Origin: Poriferisodalis sp965262965
Lineage (GTDB): Bacteria > Actinomycetota > Acidimicrobiia > Acidimicrobiales > Poriferisodalaceae
Direction of reading: 5' to 3'
Assembly (NCBI RefSeq): GCF_965262965.1
Contig: NZ_OZ253573.1
Location: 682,001 to 746,000, forward strand
Length of the DNA: 64,000 bases
The notes beneath the pieces are model-generated. The model did no database searches and had not been told where the DNA came from. It worked only from the letters and a program-made list of their open reading frames with translations. The position numbers were made by a program, and so were the translations under genes. Shown here in pieces: positions 28,201 through 37,179 of this stretch; position 1 is the first letter of the stretch; every line of letters begins with the position of its first letter.

Positions 28201-28844
28201 AGATCTTCCGAGCGGGCGATTTGGTCGATGCGGGCGATGAGCAGGTTCCGTTCGACGAAGGGATTGCCGGTGCGTGACGCCTCGACGGTCTCACGTGACA
28301 TCAGATCGAAGCTCAAGCCGAACTTGTCCCACAACTCGTCCTGCCACTGCTCGACGAGGCTGCCCGGCGCCACGATGAGGCACCGAGTGACGTCGCCACG
28401 CAGCATCAGCTCACGAATGAGCAGACCGGACATGATCGTCTTGCCCGCGCCCGGGTCGTCAGCGAGGAGAAATCGAAGCGGCTTCTGAGTGAGCAGGCGG
28501 TTGTAGACGGCTTCGATCTGGTGCGGGTAGGGCTCAATGTTCGACGTATCGACCGCGGCGAATGGGTCGGCGAGGTGGGCCATCTGCATTCGCCGGGCTT
28601 CAGACGCCAGCTTGAACATGGCACCGTCAGCGTCGAAGGTCCAGGTGCTCTGCGAAGCCGGGCGAATCTCGGCGAGATCGGTCTCTGTGATGAGCCGTTC
28701 GCCGAGACGGTTCTCCGCCGTGCGATACGTGAGCGTCGCCGAACCTGGGCCGTGAATGTCGACGGCAACAACAGTGACATCTGTTCCCGCCACCACGCCA
28801 GCGAGTCGCATCCCGGCAGCCAAGTCGCTGAGTTCCATCACCAT
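25281..28844 (-). CDS. SNF2-family helicase with DUF3883 C-terminus, 1187 aa
   Basis: A full-length defence-type helicase. Motif I is LADDPGAGKTIMSGLLI, motif II VVVDEAHKMSAH, motif III LLLTATPHNGKNEDF; the second RecA domain has VLVATDAAGEGVNLQVANMM and IEQRFGRIHRIGQ. An acidic insert (DFDFDDFDEAELEELE) lies between the halves. The last 100 residues, with GFDVMSVDPATGDHYFIEVK, form a DUF3883 domain, a nuclease-like fold common in restriction-like systems. Helicases with this architecture accompany DUF499 ATPases and DUF1156 methylases, and it would be the first gene of the minus-strand defence operon here. ATG at 28844 chosen as the first start with family-like sequence. Intact. Confidence 0.9.
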   Translation of the reverse strand: MVMELSDLAAGMRLAGVVAGTDVTVVAVDIHGPGSATLTYRTAENRLGERLITETDLAEIRPASQSTWTFDADGAMFKLASEARRMQMAHLADPFAAVDTSNIEPYPHQIEAVYNRLLTQKPLRFLLADDPGAGKTIMSGLLIRELMLRGDVTRCLIVAPGSLVEQWQDELWDKFGLSFDLMSRETVEASRTGNPFVERNLLIARIDQIARSEDLVARLGASEWDLVVVDEAHKMSAHRYGDELRRTKRFIVGEVLRDCARHFLLLTATPHNGKNEDFLAFMTLIDPERFEGRLRATNGSGGAAEVPDVSDVMRRLVKENLRTFEGKPLFTKRHAHSLQFDLSEPEAELYEAVTTYVREEMNRAARMREEGDRQRGVIVGFALAGLQRRLASSPAAIYESLRRRRDRLAGQATEMRRLAATGEPIPVLELPRGVRVIDLEDFDFDDFDEAELEELENVTVDAASAAATADELEAEVVVLKGLVELADRVRNSGVDAKWTRLRDLLRSEHFDGISGADDDRRKLIVFSEHRDTLDYVAGRIAAELGRPEAVVTIHGGMRRQDRRTTQDRFRVDPTVSVLVATDAAGEGVNLQVANMMVNYDLPWNPNRIEQRFGRIHRIGQRRPCHLWNLVAHRTREGQVFERLFAKIEQQRQVYGDQVYDVLGDAQINVSLRELLIDAIRADTDPAHAAWMDKVIDSGIGEQLREVLEERALVAGLADPSANDEIRRRMEESRARRLQPWFVHDFFTEALRLYGGRIAGREHGRYEVTRVPAAVRLGADPALGPVHDRYARVAFDKSHVLPDAEAVAHLSGAAGDRAELISPGSALLSVVASKVLADWGESLQRGTVLVDPADPSTEPRLLVYLDHVVTDGRIVNGARQVVSRRFQYVEVDELGNARDPGAEPYLVYAPPAGDQESLLADRLETSWAGPAAESVARDWAIEHLAGPHLESVAAIVRGRAARVSEAVRQRLESEIRYWDRRANEIKAQEIAGGKPRLNSGRARARADELETRMARRRAELDTEADLHSSPPTVVAAAVIVPQGLVDALSGSPPDVEAVADKMETDRRAVAAVLAAERELGRIPQEQAHNNPGFDVMSVDPATGDHYFIEVKGHLPRTEEIHVSARQVRRAQNDPERWRLAVVSVPDDPAAEPRVAYLVTPFAGVIMHPAQTSVPLKVATLLADASPPC

Positions 28845-28974
28845 GCCGTCGCCAAACCGCTGTGTCGCCACGTCTGAACCCAAGCGGGCCGGTCGTCAGG
28901 CTCAGCCGCAGGGTACGCCCACAACGCGCCCGGCTCTGCCTTCAAGGTCGCTGGCAGCGGTAGCTTTTGACCCC

Positions 28975-29574
28975 ATGGGAAGCAGTGAGGGCGAAGACCG
29001 GGCAACGCTGGCGGTCACGGGCGATACCGAGGCCGACCAGCTGCTGCTCGACGACCCGTTTGCGCTGCTGCTGGCGATGATGCTGGACCAGCAGATCCCC
29101 ATGGAGTGGGCGTTCAAGGGCCCCGCCCGGCTGGCAGAGCGGCTGGGCGATCAGTTCTCGGTTGCCGCCATCGCAGCGATGGACCCCGACGAGCTGGAGG
29201 CTGCGTTCAAGGAGAAGCCGGCGCTGCACCGCTTCCCCGGATCGATGGCCCGCCGCTGCGGTGAGCTGTCCCGCCACATCGTCGAGCACTACGACGGCGA
29301 TGCCGGTGCCATATGGGCCGACGTGCGCAGCGGCAAGGCGCTGTACGACCGGCTGCGCGCCCTGCCCGGCTACGGCGACGAGAAAGCCAAGATCTTCGTG
29401 GCCATCCTGGCGAAGCGTTTCGGGGTCGCTCCCCGGGGCTGGAAGGCCGTCGCCGGTCCGTTCGCCGACCGCCAGCCTCGCTCGGTGGCTGACATCGACG
29501 GCCCCGACGCTCTCACCGAGGTCCGTGCCTGGAAGAAGAACCAGAAGGCCGCGGGCAAGTCCAAACAGGACTGA
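28975..29574 (+). CDS. HhH-GPD-type base-excision repair protein
   Basis: A 199-residue HhH-GPD superfamily protein. It has LLDDPFALLLAMMLDQQIPM at the start of the helical core and the hairpin LRALPGYGDEKAKIFVAIL, where the helix-hairpin-helix LPGYG contacts DNA. Members of this actinobacterial type are annotated as base-excision repair proteins; the exact glycosylase activity is not shown by the sequence. The ATG at 28975 (MGSSEGEDRATL) is the nearest start to the domain. It is divergent from the helicase with about 130 bases between them, and is probably outside the defence operon. Confidence 0.8.
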   Translation: MGSSEGEDRATLAVTGDTEADQLLLDDPFALLLAMMLDQQIPMEWAFKGPARLAERLGDQFSVAAIAAMDPDELEAAFKEKPALHRFPGSMARRCGELSRHIVEHYDGDAGAIWADVRSGKALYDRLRALPGYGDEKAKIFVAILAKRFGVAPRGWKAVAGPFADRQPRSVADIDGPDALTEVRAWKKNQKAAGKSKQD

Positions 29575-29831
29575 GCGACCCGCACAAACGCGGATCCCGC
29601 TCAGCAATCGGACGCATCGTGCATGAATATCGCGCTCGAGCATCCGCCGGCACGGTCCGGGACTATTCCACTTCTGTGACACGCAGCGTCCGACCCCTCT
29701 CTGATCTGCGGCGCCCACCGAGCTGACCGCGGGCGGTCGGGTCGCCACATTGCGTCCAGGTGACATGTCGATGTCACTGCCGAAATAGGCGGAACGCGGT
29801 CCTGCGTTCCGGCGTCGAGGGACCAAGTCAA

Positions 29832-31597
29832 GAGGCGACGCTGTGCCTGCTGGCGGCGGCCTGCACGGCAACCGACGACGCAGACGACACAACTGCGAAC
29901 GAGACGGAGACTGAGTCCACCGACCGCGCCACGCCCGTGACGGCAAGTTCATCCAGCAGGGCGGATGAACAGATGGACGAGGCGGACGACGACCAAGAGC
30001 AGTCTTCGCTCGGCGGTGCTGCTTCGGCAGAAGACGTCGAGGTGGCCGTGGCTGGCGGGTCCGACGACATGGCCGAGGAAGAAATGTCAGACGACGCCTC
30101 GTCGAGTCAGTCCTCGAGCGGAAGCCGCACTCAGAGCGATCCGTCGGAGTCAGCAGAGCCGGAGCCGGAGCCCTACGAACCGAACCAGCGGCGGCGCCAC
30201 GCCGAACCCGACAACTTCGTCGACTACGGCATCAACCCGTTCGTCGACACTGCTGACGACCCGTTCTCGACGTTGGCGCTTGACGTGGACACGGCCTCGT
30301 ACACCATCGCCCGCAACTTCCTCGACGGCGGCCAGATGCCGCCCTTCGAAGCAGTCCGGGTCGAAGAGTTCGTCAACTACTTCGACGGCGGATACGACGA
30401 TGAGATCGACGAGTTCACCATCAGCGTGGAGGCCGCGCCCTCGCCGTTCGCTGACCCGGCGATCTGCTGCCGCGAGTCGGCGTGCAGGCACCTCACGTGG
30501 TGTCGGACGCCCTGCGGCCCGACAGCGTGATCCTGGTGCTCGACAGCTCGGGCTCCATGAATGAGGAAATCGGCACCAGCGACGACAGGACCCGCCCCAT
30601 CGAATTGGTCTACGACGCCGTCGATCTGCTTGTGGGAGGGCTGGAATCCGATACCCGGGTGGGTGTCGTGGCCTACGCGAACAATGCCCGCACCGTCGAC
30701 CGGCCGGCCGCCGTCGGCAGGTACTACGACGACCTGATCCGCCGCATCCAGCGAGACGTGCGGCCCAACGGCAGCACCAACATCGCAGCCGGCCTCGTCA
30801 ACGGCTACCGCATGGCCGAGAGCGAAGCCGCCGCGCGACGCAATGTGCTGGTGCTGTAGTTCTCCGACGGCGTCGCAAACGTCGGCGCTACCGAGACCGA
30901 CCGGATTCTTCGCCAACTCGGCGAGCGCTCCGACATCAGCCTGACCACCATCGGCGTCGGACTCGGCCCGTTCAACGACGAGTTGATGGAGCAGTTGGTC
31001 AACCGCGCCGACGGCTCATACCACTACCTCGACGATCACGACGAGGCGTGGCGCCTGCTCGGCGGCGACGTGAACTCGTTCATCTCTGTTGCCGCACGTG
31101 ACGCCAAGGTCCAGGTGATCTTCAACCCCGACGCCGTGGCCGCATACCGGCTGCTGGGCTTTGAGAACCGGGACGTGGCCGACCGCGATTTCCGCAACGA
31201 TGCTGACGATGCCGGCGAGGTCGCCATCTCGGGGAGCGCCACGGCGCTGTATGAGTTGACGCTGGTCAATCCCGACAGCGCGGGCCGGCGCACCAACGAC
31301 GTGCTCGCAAAGGTGACACTGCGCTACCAGCGGCCCGCCAGCGAGGCCGTCACCGAGGTGTCCACGACGATCAGGGAACGGGATCCGCACCGCAGCTTCG
31401 GCGACGCCGAGCGCCACTTCCGGCTGGCCGCAGTGGCCGCCGAGTTTGCAGAGGTTCTCCGCCAGAGCTGGTTCGTCGAGGACACGTCCATGCGCACCCT
31501 GCGCACGCAGGCAGAAGCGCTGACGCGGGACTTCCGCGGCGACGCCGACGTGACCGAACTGGCTCGGCTCATCACAGCCGCCCAGCGCTTGCAATAG
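29832..31597 (+). pseudogene. VWA-domain (YfbK-like) lipoprotein, broken
   Basis: Three pieces of one gene. The first frame has a lipobox-like LLAAACTATDD, an acidic low-complexity linker, then NPFVDTADDPFSTLALDVD and EAVRVEEFVNYFDGGY, the N-terminal region of YfbK-type proteins. A frameshift at about 30460 moves to DSVILVLDSSGSMNEE, the MIDAS motif of the VWA domain. An amber codon interrupts that frame at 30857 (VLVL-stop-FSDGVANVG), and the same frame then runs on through the DUF3520-like C-terminus to 31597. The signal peptide before the lipobox is also missing in frame. Three independent lesions suggest real decay. Function in other bacteria is not well defined. Confidence 0.75.
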
Positions 31598-31645
31598 GCC
31601 AAGCCGGGCCGGGCGCCTCGTTCGTCCGCCCCGGTTCCGGCTATG

Positions 31646-31684
31646 CCCCGGTGACGCTCCGCCGTTCAGGAGCGATCACCGGGG
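31646..31684. terminator. Strong hairpin after the VWA gene
   Basis: CCCCGGTG pairs with CACCGGGG and CGCTCC with GGAGCG around an 8-base loop, with a single-base/two-base mismatch in the stem. No T-run follows. It is likely to end transcription from the VWA region or to shield the IS1380 element downstream. Confidence 0.4.
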
Positions 31685-31724
31685 TATTGACGCGCCACGG
31701 GCGAATGCGGTACGGGTGCGCTAG

Positions 31725-33405
31725 CCCTGATTATTCACGAGCCGGGCGGACTGGGCTGTCGGGGTCCGCGGAAAAGCCCCTCTGACCTGCAACGATGCAT
31801 GTCCGCGAAGAACGCATCTGGCAGTTCAGGGGGGCATCTCCGAGGTGAAACTTAGCAGTGTCACAAACGCGCGTCTGGCAGGCGGCGGGGACCGTGTGGT
31901 GTGGGGCGTCGGGCTGTTCGCTTTGGGCGGGTTCGCGGACCGTGTCGGGCTGACCGAGGCGCTGTCGGCCGCGGTGCCCCCACGCGGCGAGCGGGCCCCG
32001 GTTCATGACCGGGGCCGGGTGCTGGTCCATGGGCTGTTGATGCTGGCCGGCGGCGGTGAGGCGTGCACCGACATCGAGCATCTGCGTGCTCAGCGGGAGC
32101 TGTTCGGCGACGTCGCGTCGGACTCGACGCTGTACCGCACCGTCACGGGCCTGGGCGAAGGCGGCGCCGCGGCGCTTTTGGGCGCGGCCGCAGCGGTGCG
32201 CGAGCCGTTGTGGGCCGATCATGACCGCAGCGGGCCGCTGGTGGTCGACATCGACTCGACGCTGGTGGAGGTCCATTCGGAGAACAAGGCGGGAGCTGCG
32301 CCGCATTACAAGGGCGGGTTCGGGTTCCATCCGATGGTGTGCTCCACTGCGGACGGGGAGCCTCTGTGGATCAAGCAGCGGCCCGGCAACGCCGCCGCGA
32401 ACGACATCGCCGATCACCTCGAGGTGATCGACGCCGCTGTGGCGACGCTGCCCGAGCCCGACGCCGTGGGTCACCGCGAAGGCGACGGCGAAAGTCTCGT
32501 GGGGCGTCCGCTTGTGGTGCGCATCGACGCCGCGGGCTGCTCGCCCAGACTCGCCGCAAAGCTGCGGGACCGCAACATCGGCTATGCGGTGTCAGCGCGG
32601 TCGGCTCCGGGCGTCGAAGCAGCGATCCGCTGCGGCCTGGGCGACCCGGACCGCTGGCACAACGTTCCGAAGCGGCCCGGCCAGCGCAAGCGGCGCGGTG
32701 CTCAGGTCGCGGACCTCACCGACCTCGCGGACCTGTCGGGCTGGCCCGAGCGCACCCGGCTGGTGGTGCGCCGCGAGCCGCGCCACCCCGGCGCGCAGCG
32801 CAGCCTGTTCCCCAGCGAGAACTTCCGCTACTGGGGATTCCTCACCGACCAGCCCCGCAGCGCCGTGCAACTGGACAAGCTGATGCGCTCACACGCCGAC
32901 ATCGAGAACGCCGTGTGCCGGCTCAAAGACAGCGGCCTGACGCGCATGCCGTTCACCGACTGGCACGCGAACAGCGCCTGGGCCGCCATGTGCATCATCG
33001 GCCTCGCGCTCGTCGGCTGGTTCCAGAACGCCTGCCTCACCGGAGCGCTGCGCCGCGCAGCCCCCAAACGGCTCCGCTGGCAGCTATGGCACCTGCCCGC
33101 CCTGATGTGCCACAGCGCACGGCGCGTCCTTTTGCGCCTGCCCGAACAGCACCCCGGCGCCAAAGCGCTCCTCGCCATCGCCCACCCCCGCTGACCCCCC
33201 AGCCAACCGGTCCCGCGCGACGCCTGCCCCCGGCGGGACAGCCCCGCCACGCACCCACACCCACCCGACACCGCCTGAGCACCAACACCGAGGCCACCGG
33301 CTCCGCCGCGACGCTCCCGTCGGCGCCCCAACAGCCCCACACCACCAAACCAGACGAAAAGCACACCGAAAATACGATCAGCAGCATTCTCGTGAATAAT
33401 CAGGG
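31725..33405 (+). mobile_element. IS1380-family element with CTAG target duplication
   Basis: Perfect 16-base terminal inverted repeats: CCCTGATTATTCACGA at 31725-31740 and its reverse complement at 33390-33405. CTAG flanks both ends (31721-31724 and 33406-33409), a four-base duplication as expected for IS1380. The element is 1681 bases with one intact transposase gene, and looks recently active. An IS630 element has entered the right-hand CTAG copy. Confidence 0.88.
31845..33194 (+). CDS. IS1380-family transposase, 449 aa
   Basis: A complete DDE transposase. The first catalytic Asp is in LVVDIDSTLVEVHSENK, the second in PLVVRIDAAGCSPRLAAKL and the Glu in SHADIENAVCRLKDSG; HYKGGFGFHPMVCSTADGEP is typical of the family. 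It probably starts at the GTG at 31845 (VKLSSVTNARLAGG); there is no good ATG nearby. A region of Pro/Thr-rich coding-like sequence between its stop and the right end has no recognisable function. Confidence 0.88.
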   Translation: MKLSSVTNARLAGGGDRVVWGVGLFALGGFADRVGLTEALSAAVPPRGERAPVHDRGRVLVHGLLMLAGGGEACTDIEHLRAQRELFGDVASDSTLYRTVTGLGEGGAAALLGAAAAVREPLWADHDRSGPLVVDIDSTLVEVHSENKAGAAPHYKGGFGFHPMVCSTADGEPLWIKQRPGNAAANDIADHLEVIDAAVATLPEPDAVGHREGDGESLVGRPLVVRIDAAGCSPRLAAKLRDRNIGYAVSARSAPGVEAAIRCGLGDPDRWHNVPKRPGQRKRRGAQVADLTDLADLSGWPERTRLVVRREPRHPGAQRSLFPSENFRYWGFLTDQPRSAVQLDKLMRSHADIENAVCRLKDSGLTRMPFTDWHANSAWAAMCIIGLALVGWFQNACLTGALRRAAPKRLRWQLWHLPALMCHSARRVLLRLPEQHPGAKALLAIAHPR

Positions 33406-33408
33406 CTA

Positions 33409-34643
33409 GTGCTGTGTCCGCAAACGTTCGTCGGGTTGGTGTCCGCGTGGCGGGGTGTGGTTTGTGGTTTGGTCGGGGGTATGAGTGAACGTGTTCGGGT
33501 CCGTCGGTTGACCCATGAAGAAGGCCAGGCGTTGCAGCGGATCGTGCGTCGCGGCGCCGGCAAGTCGCCGGGGTCTCATGTGCGATGGCGGCGTGGGGTG
33601 GTGGTCCATGCGTCGGCGGGCGGGAACTCGGTGGCGGTGATCGCGCAGTTGGCGGCGACGTCGCCTGATCGGGTGCGCGAGATGATCCACAGGTTCAACG
33701 AGTCGGGGATGGCGTCGTTGGACCCTCAGTGGGCGGGTGGCCGTCCCCGCCGGATCACGACTGACGATGATGCGTTCATCGTCGAGACGGCCCGCACCCG
33801 CCCAAAGAAGCTGGCGCAGCCGTTCACGCGGTGGAGCGTCCGCAAGCTCGCGGCGTATCTGGCCGACAACCCGACCCGGGTGGTGCGCGTCGGCCGGCAG
33901 CGGCTGCACGAGATCCTCACCGAGTCAGGCATCACGTTCGGGCGCACCAAGACCTGGAAGGAGTCCAACGACCCGCAGCGGGACGCGAAGCTGGACCGCA
34001 TCGAGCATGTGACCGACAAGGCCCCGGACCGGGTGTTCGCGTTCGACGAGTTCGGGCCGCTGGCCATTCGCCCGACCGGCGGGGCGTGCTGGGCGCCGCG
34101 GTCGCGTCCCCAGCGGCTGCGCGCGAACTACAACAAGCTCCACGGCGTGCGCCAGTTCCACGGCTGCTACAGCGTCGGCGACGACGAGCTGTGGGGCGTC
34201 GTGCGGCACCGCAAGTCCGCAGCCAACACCCTCGCAGCGCTCAAGACCATCCGCGCCCGGCGCCCCGACGGCGAGCGGGTCTATGTGATCTTGGACAACC
34301 TGTCCGCCCACAACCGCACCGACATCGCCAAATGGGCCAAGCGCAACAAAGTCGAGCTGTGCTTCACCCCGACCTACAGCTCATGGGCGAACCCCATCGA
34401 AGCGCACTTCGGGCCGCTGCGCGAGTTCGTGCTCAACAACTCCGACCACCCCAACCACACCGTGCTCACCCGCGCGCTGCACGCCCACCTGCGCTGGCGC
34501 AACGCCAACAAACGCTCACCCGAACTGCTCGCAGCCCAACGACGCGAACGAGCCAGAACCCGAGCCGAAAAACAACACCGCTGGGGCAGACCCACCAAAG
34601 CAGCCGCATGACCAAAGCGCGCAAACGTTTGCGGACACAGCAC
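33409..34643 (+). mobile_element. IS630-family element, full length
   Basis: Terminal inverted repeats GTGCTGTGTCCGCAAACG at 33409-33426 and the reverse complement at 34626-34643, with a TA duplication on each side (33407-33408, 34644-34645), as for IS630/Tc1-type elements. 1235 bases with an intact transposase. The target was CTAG: the left TA belongs to the IS1380 duplication and the right TA is part of the stop codon of the acyl-CoA ligase gene. A shorter copy lies at 56800. Confidence 0.9.
33481..34611 (+). CDS. IS630-family transposase, 376 aa
   Basis: An N-terminal double HTH (RRLTHEEGQALQRIVRRG and VAVIAQLAATSPDRVREMI) followed by the DDE core: VFAFDEFGPLAIRPTGG, VYVILDNLSAHNRTDIAKW and SSWANPIEAHFGPLREFVL. 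The start is the ATG at 33481 (MSERVRVRRL). The C-terminus is basic. Both the reading frame and the ends are intact, so this copy could have mobilised the deleted one at 56.8 kb. Confidence 0.9.
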   Translation: MSERVRVRRLTHEEGQALQRIVRRGAGKSPGSHVRWRRGVVVHASAGGNSVAVIAQLAATSPDRVREMIHRFNESGMASLDPQWAGGRPRRITTDDDAFIVETARTRPKKLAQPFTRWSVRKLAAYLADNPTRVVRVGRQRLHEILTESGITFGRTKTWKESNDPQRDAKLDRIEHVTDKAPDRVFAFDEFGPLAIRPTGGACWAPRSRPQRLRANYNKLHGVRQFHGCYSVGDDELWGVVRHRKSAANTLAALKTIRARRPDGERVYVILDNLSAHNRTDIAKWAKRNKVELCFTPTYSSWANPIEAHFGPLREFVLNNSDHPNHTVLTRALHAHLRWRNANKRSPELLAAQRRERARTRAEKQHRWGRPTKAAA

Positions 34644-36241
34644 TAGCTCCCCAAGCGTTCGGCGGCTTGCTCGCGCAAATCGGTCTTGAGCACCTTGTTG
34701 GACGGATTCAGCGGCAGCGAGTCCACGATCCAGAAATGCCGGGGCACCTTGTAGTTGGCCATCTGTTCGCGGCACCACGCACGCACTGCATCTGGCTCTG
34801 GCACGCCGGCTGGTGACGGCACCACGAACGCTGCTCCCACCTCGCCGAGGCGCTCGTCCGCCACGCCGATGACCGCCACCTGACCGATCTGGGGATGCTC
34901 GGCCATCACCTTTTCGATCTCGGCGGGATACACGTTGAAGCCCCCGTTGATGAACATGTCCTTCTTGCGGTCGGTGACGTCGATGTAGCCCTGCTCGTCC
35001 ATCACGCAGATGTCGCCCGTGTGCAGCCAGCCGTTTTCGTCAATTGCTTCGGCGGTGGCGACGGGATCATCGAGATATCCCTGCATGACGTTGTACCCGC
35101 GCACCAAGATCTCGCCCGGCTGCCCGATGGGCAGGTCCCGGCCCTCGTCGTCGACGATGCGCAGCTCGACGCCGCCAAGTGCCCGGCCGCTCGTGGTGGC
35201 TACCAGCTCGGGTGGATCGTCCGAGGCGCAGATCGCCGCCAAGCCGTGCGTCTCGGTCATGCCGTATCCCGTGAGCACGGTCTCAAAACCGAGCCGCTCG
35301 CGCATCGCCACCACCGTCTCGACTGGGATGGCCGCAGCCCCCGTGAGCGACGAGCGCAGGCTGGAGGTGTCGTAGTCGTCGAGGCCCGCATAGTTGATGA
35401 GCGACTGGAAGATGGCCGGCGGCCCCGGCAGGATCGTGATCTTGTCGTCCTGGACGCGCTGCAGCACCGATTCGACGTCGAACACCGGATGGGGGTGAAT
35501 GGTGGCGCCGTGCATGATGCACGGCGTGATCCCTGCGGAGAATCCGAACGCGTGGAAGAACGGGTTCACCACCAGCATCCGATCGCCCTGGCGCATTCCC
35601 AGTTCGGCGGCGTACTGAGCGAAGTTCCGCAGGACCGGCCCTTGGTGCACCAGCACGCCCCTCGGCAGGCCTGTCGTGCCGGAGGTGAACATGACCAAGC
35701 CGAGGTCCACCCCGGAGGCCGCGGCGCTTCGCCGCGCTGCCTCGTCGGCGGCCTCCGGTGTCGCCCGCGCCGCGAATTCGGCGTAGGAGATCGTGCCCGC
35801 CGGCGCATCGCCTCGCAACACGACGGTGTCGGCCAGCGATTCGACAACGTGACCTCCGTCGGCGGCTTCGTTGAGGTCCTTCACGTAGTCGTAGCCAAGG
35901 AAACCGGCCACGGTGAACAGCACCTTGATCTTGGCCTTGTCCAGCACGTAGGCGGCCTCGCGCCCCTTGAAGCGGGTGTTCACCGGCACAAGCACCCCGC
36001 CAGCACGCAGCGTTCCCATCGACGCGATCACCCATTCCCAGGCGTTCGGCGCCCACAGCCCCACGGTGTCGCCAGGTTCGAGTCCCGACGCCACCAGCGC
36101 CGCTGCGCATACGTCTGACAGCCGGGCGATGTCCGCGAAGCTCAATGAGACGTCGCCGTCCCGGATCGCCTCGGATTCGCCGAACAGTTCCGCCGCCCGG
36201 TCGACGAGATCGGGAAAGTTGTCGGGAATCGTGTCAGACAT
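34643..36241 (-). CDS. Acyl-CoA ligase (AMP-forming), FadD3-like
   Basis: A full ANL-superfamily ligase of 532 residues. It shows the P-loop VMFTSGTTGLPRGVLV, VLTGYGMTETHGLA (A5), NGWLHTGDICVMDEQGY and DVTDRKKDMFINGGFNVYP (A7/A8) and the catalytic lysine in NPSNKVLKTDL. The overall sequence is close to actinobacterial FadD3-type ligases, which activate a steroid-ring-derived propanoate; the substrate here is not proven. Two ATG codons are possible (36250 or 36241). Its TAG stop (34645-34643) is shared with an IS630 end: T and A come from the target duplication and G from the first base of the element. Confidence 0.87.
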   Translation of the reverse strand: MSDTIPDNFPDLVDRAAELFGESEAIRDGDVSLSFADIARLSDVCAAALVASGLEPGDTVGLWAPNAWEWVIASMGTLRAGGVLVPVNTRFKGREAAYVLDKAKIKVLFTVAGFLGYDYVKDLNEAADGGHVVESLADTVVLRGDAPAGTISYAEFAARATPEAADEAARRSAAASGVDLGLVMFTSGTTGLPRGVLVHQGPVLRNFAQYAAELGMRQGDRMLVVNPFFHAFGFSAGITPCIMHGATIHPHPVFDVESVLQRVQDDKITILPGPPAIFQSLINYAGLDDYDTSSLRSSLTGAAAIPVETVVAMRERLGFETVLTGYGMTETHGLAAICASDDPPELVATTSGRALGGVELRIVDDEGRDLPIGQPGEILVRGYNVMQGYLDDPVATAEAIDENGWLHTGDICVMDEQGYIDVTDRKKDMFINGGFNVYPAEIEKVMAEHPQIGQVAVIGVADERLGEVGAAFVVPSPAGVPEPDAVRAWCREQMANYKVPRHFWIVDSLPLNPSNKVLKTDLREQAAERLGS

Positions 36242-36295
36242 GGCGGACATTCTCGCGGCTTACCGCAGCGTCTCGCAGGACGGCGCCGTGCGCCC

Positions 36296-37129
36296 TCACG
36301 CGGTGATTCGGGCCAGCGCTTCGGCGTGGATGAAGTGGAAGTAGCCGTCGGGATTGTCGGCCCACGCCCGCCAGCCTGCGGAAATCCGGCCCATCTCGGC
36401 TTCGGTCGCGTAGCCGTACTCCACTGCCTGCCGAGCGAAGCTGGTGGTGAGACAACGATCAGCCCACGAGTGGCCCCAGTTGCTGCGCGCCTCGGGCGTC
36501 CAGAACTGCCACACGGATGCGGACATCACTACGTCGCCCAAGCCAGCCTCTCGGAACCAGGAGAACAGGTGCCGACCGGCGTCGGGCTCGGCGCCGTTGT
36601 GGCGGCACACCTGCCGATACAGTTCACGCCACCGGGTGATCTCGGTGCTCGACGGGTAGCCGCGCATCGTGGAGTAGTCGGAGTCGCGCACTGCCAAGTG
36701 CCCGCCGGGCCGTACCACGCGCGCCATCTCGGCGATCGCCGCGACCGGATCGGACAGGTGCTGGGTGATTTGGTGCGCGTACGCGACATCGAAAGTGTCG
36801 TCGTCGTAAGGCAGCTCATAGACGGAGGCCTCGGCGAGCGTCACGTTGTCGACTCCGGCTTCGGCAACAGTGGCCGCGGCGGTTGCGAGGATGTCGCCGC
36901 CGGGTTCGATGCCCGTCACGTGGCCCTTGTGGGCCCAGCCCGCCAGGCCCACCGTGATCGACGCCGGACCGCAGCCGACGTCGAGAATCTGCGCATCGGG
37001 CTTGATCACGGGGCGCGCGAAGGCCGCGCAGTCCTCCGCTGTGCGCCGCGCATGCTGTGCCACCACTGACGGCTGGTGGCCATGCGTATAGATGTCGGGC
37101 GTATAGACGTCAGGGGTACCGCTGCTCAT
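36296..37129 (-). CDS. Class I SAM-dependent methyltransferase, 277 aa
   Basis: The AdoMet-binding fold is clear: motif I AQILDVGCGPASITVGLA, GHVTGIEPGGDILATA as motif II, the acidic DDDTFDVAYAHQITQHLSDP as motif IV and MARVVRPGGHLAVRDSDYS as motif V. The ubiE/arsenite-type plan suggests a small-molecule substrate, not DNA or protein. The ATG at 37129 (MSSGTPDVYTP) is preferred over one seven codons upstream. The divergent molybdenum hydroxylase begins 50 bases away, so the promoters overlap. It is 54 bases upstream of the acyl-CoA ligase and may be cotranscribed with it. Confidence 0.85.
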   Translation of the reverse strand: MSSGTPDVYTPDIYTHGHQPSVVAQHARRTAEDCAAFARPVIKPDAQILDVGCGPASITVGLAGWAHKGHVTGIEPGGDILATAAATVAEAGVDNVTLAEASVYELPYDDDTFDVAYAHQITQHLSDPVAAIAEMARVVRPGGHLAVRDSDYSTMRGYPSSTEITRWRELYRQVCRHNGAEPDAGRHLFSWFREAGLGDVVMSASVWQFWTPEARSNWGHSWADRCLTTSFARQAVEYGYATEAEMGRISAGWRAWADNPDGYFHFIHAEALARITA

Positions 37130-37179
37130 CGGGCGCAGGGTAATGACCAAGTCACAGCGCGTCGGTAGCCTCGCCCGCC

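Noticed and set aside
30857..30859. Amber codon in the VWA gene as recoded pyrrolysine
   Set aside because: The gene has other lesions and the position is not a catalytic or conserved residue, so a nonsense change is the simpler reading.
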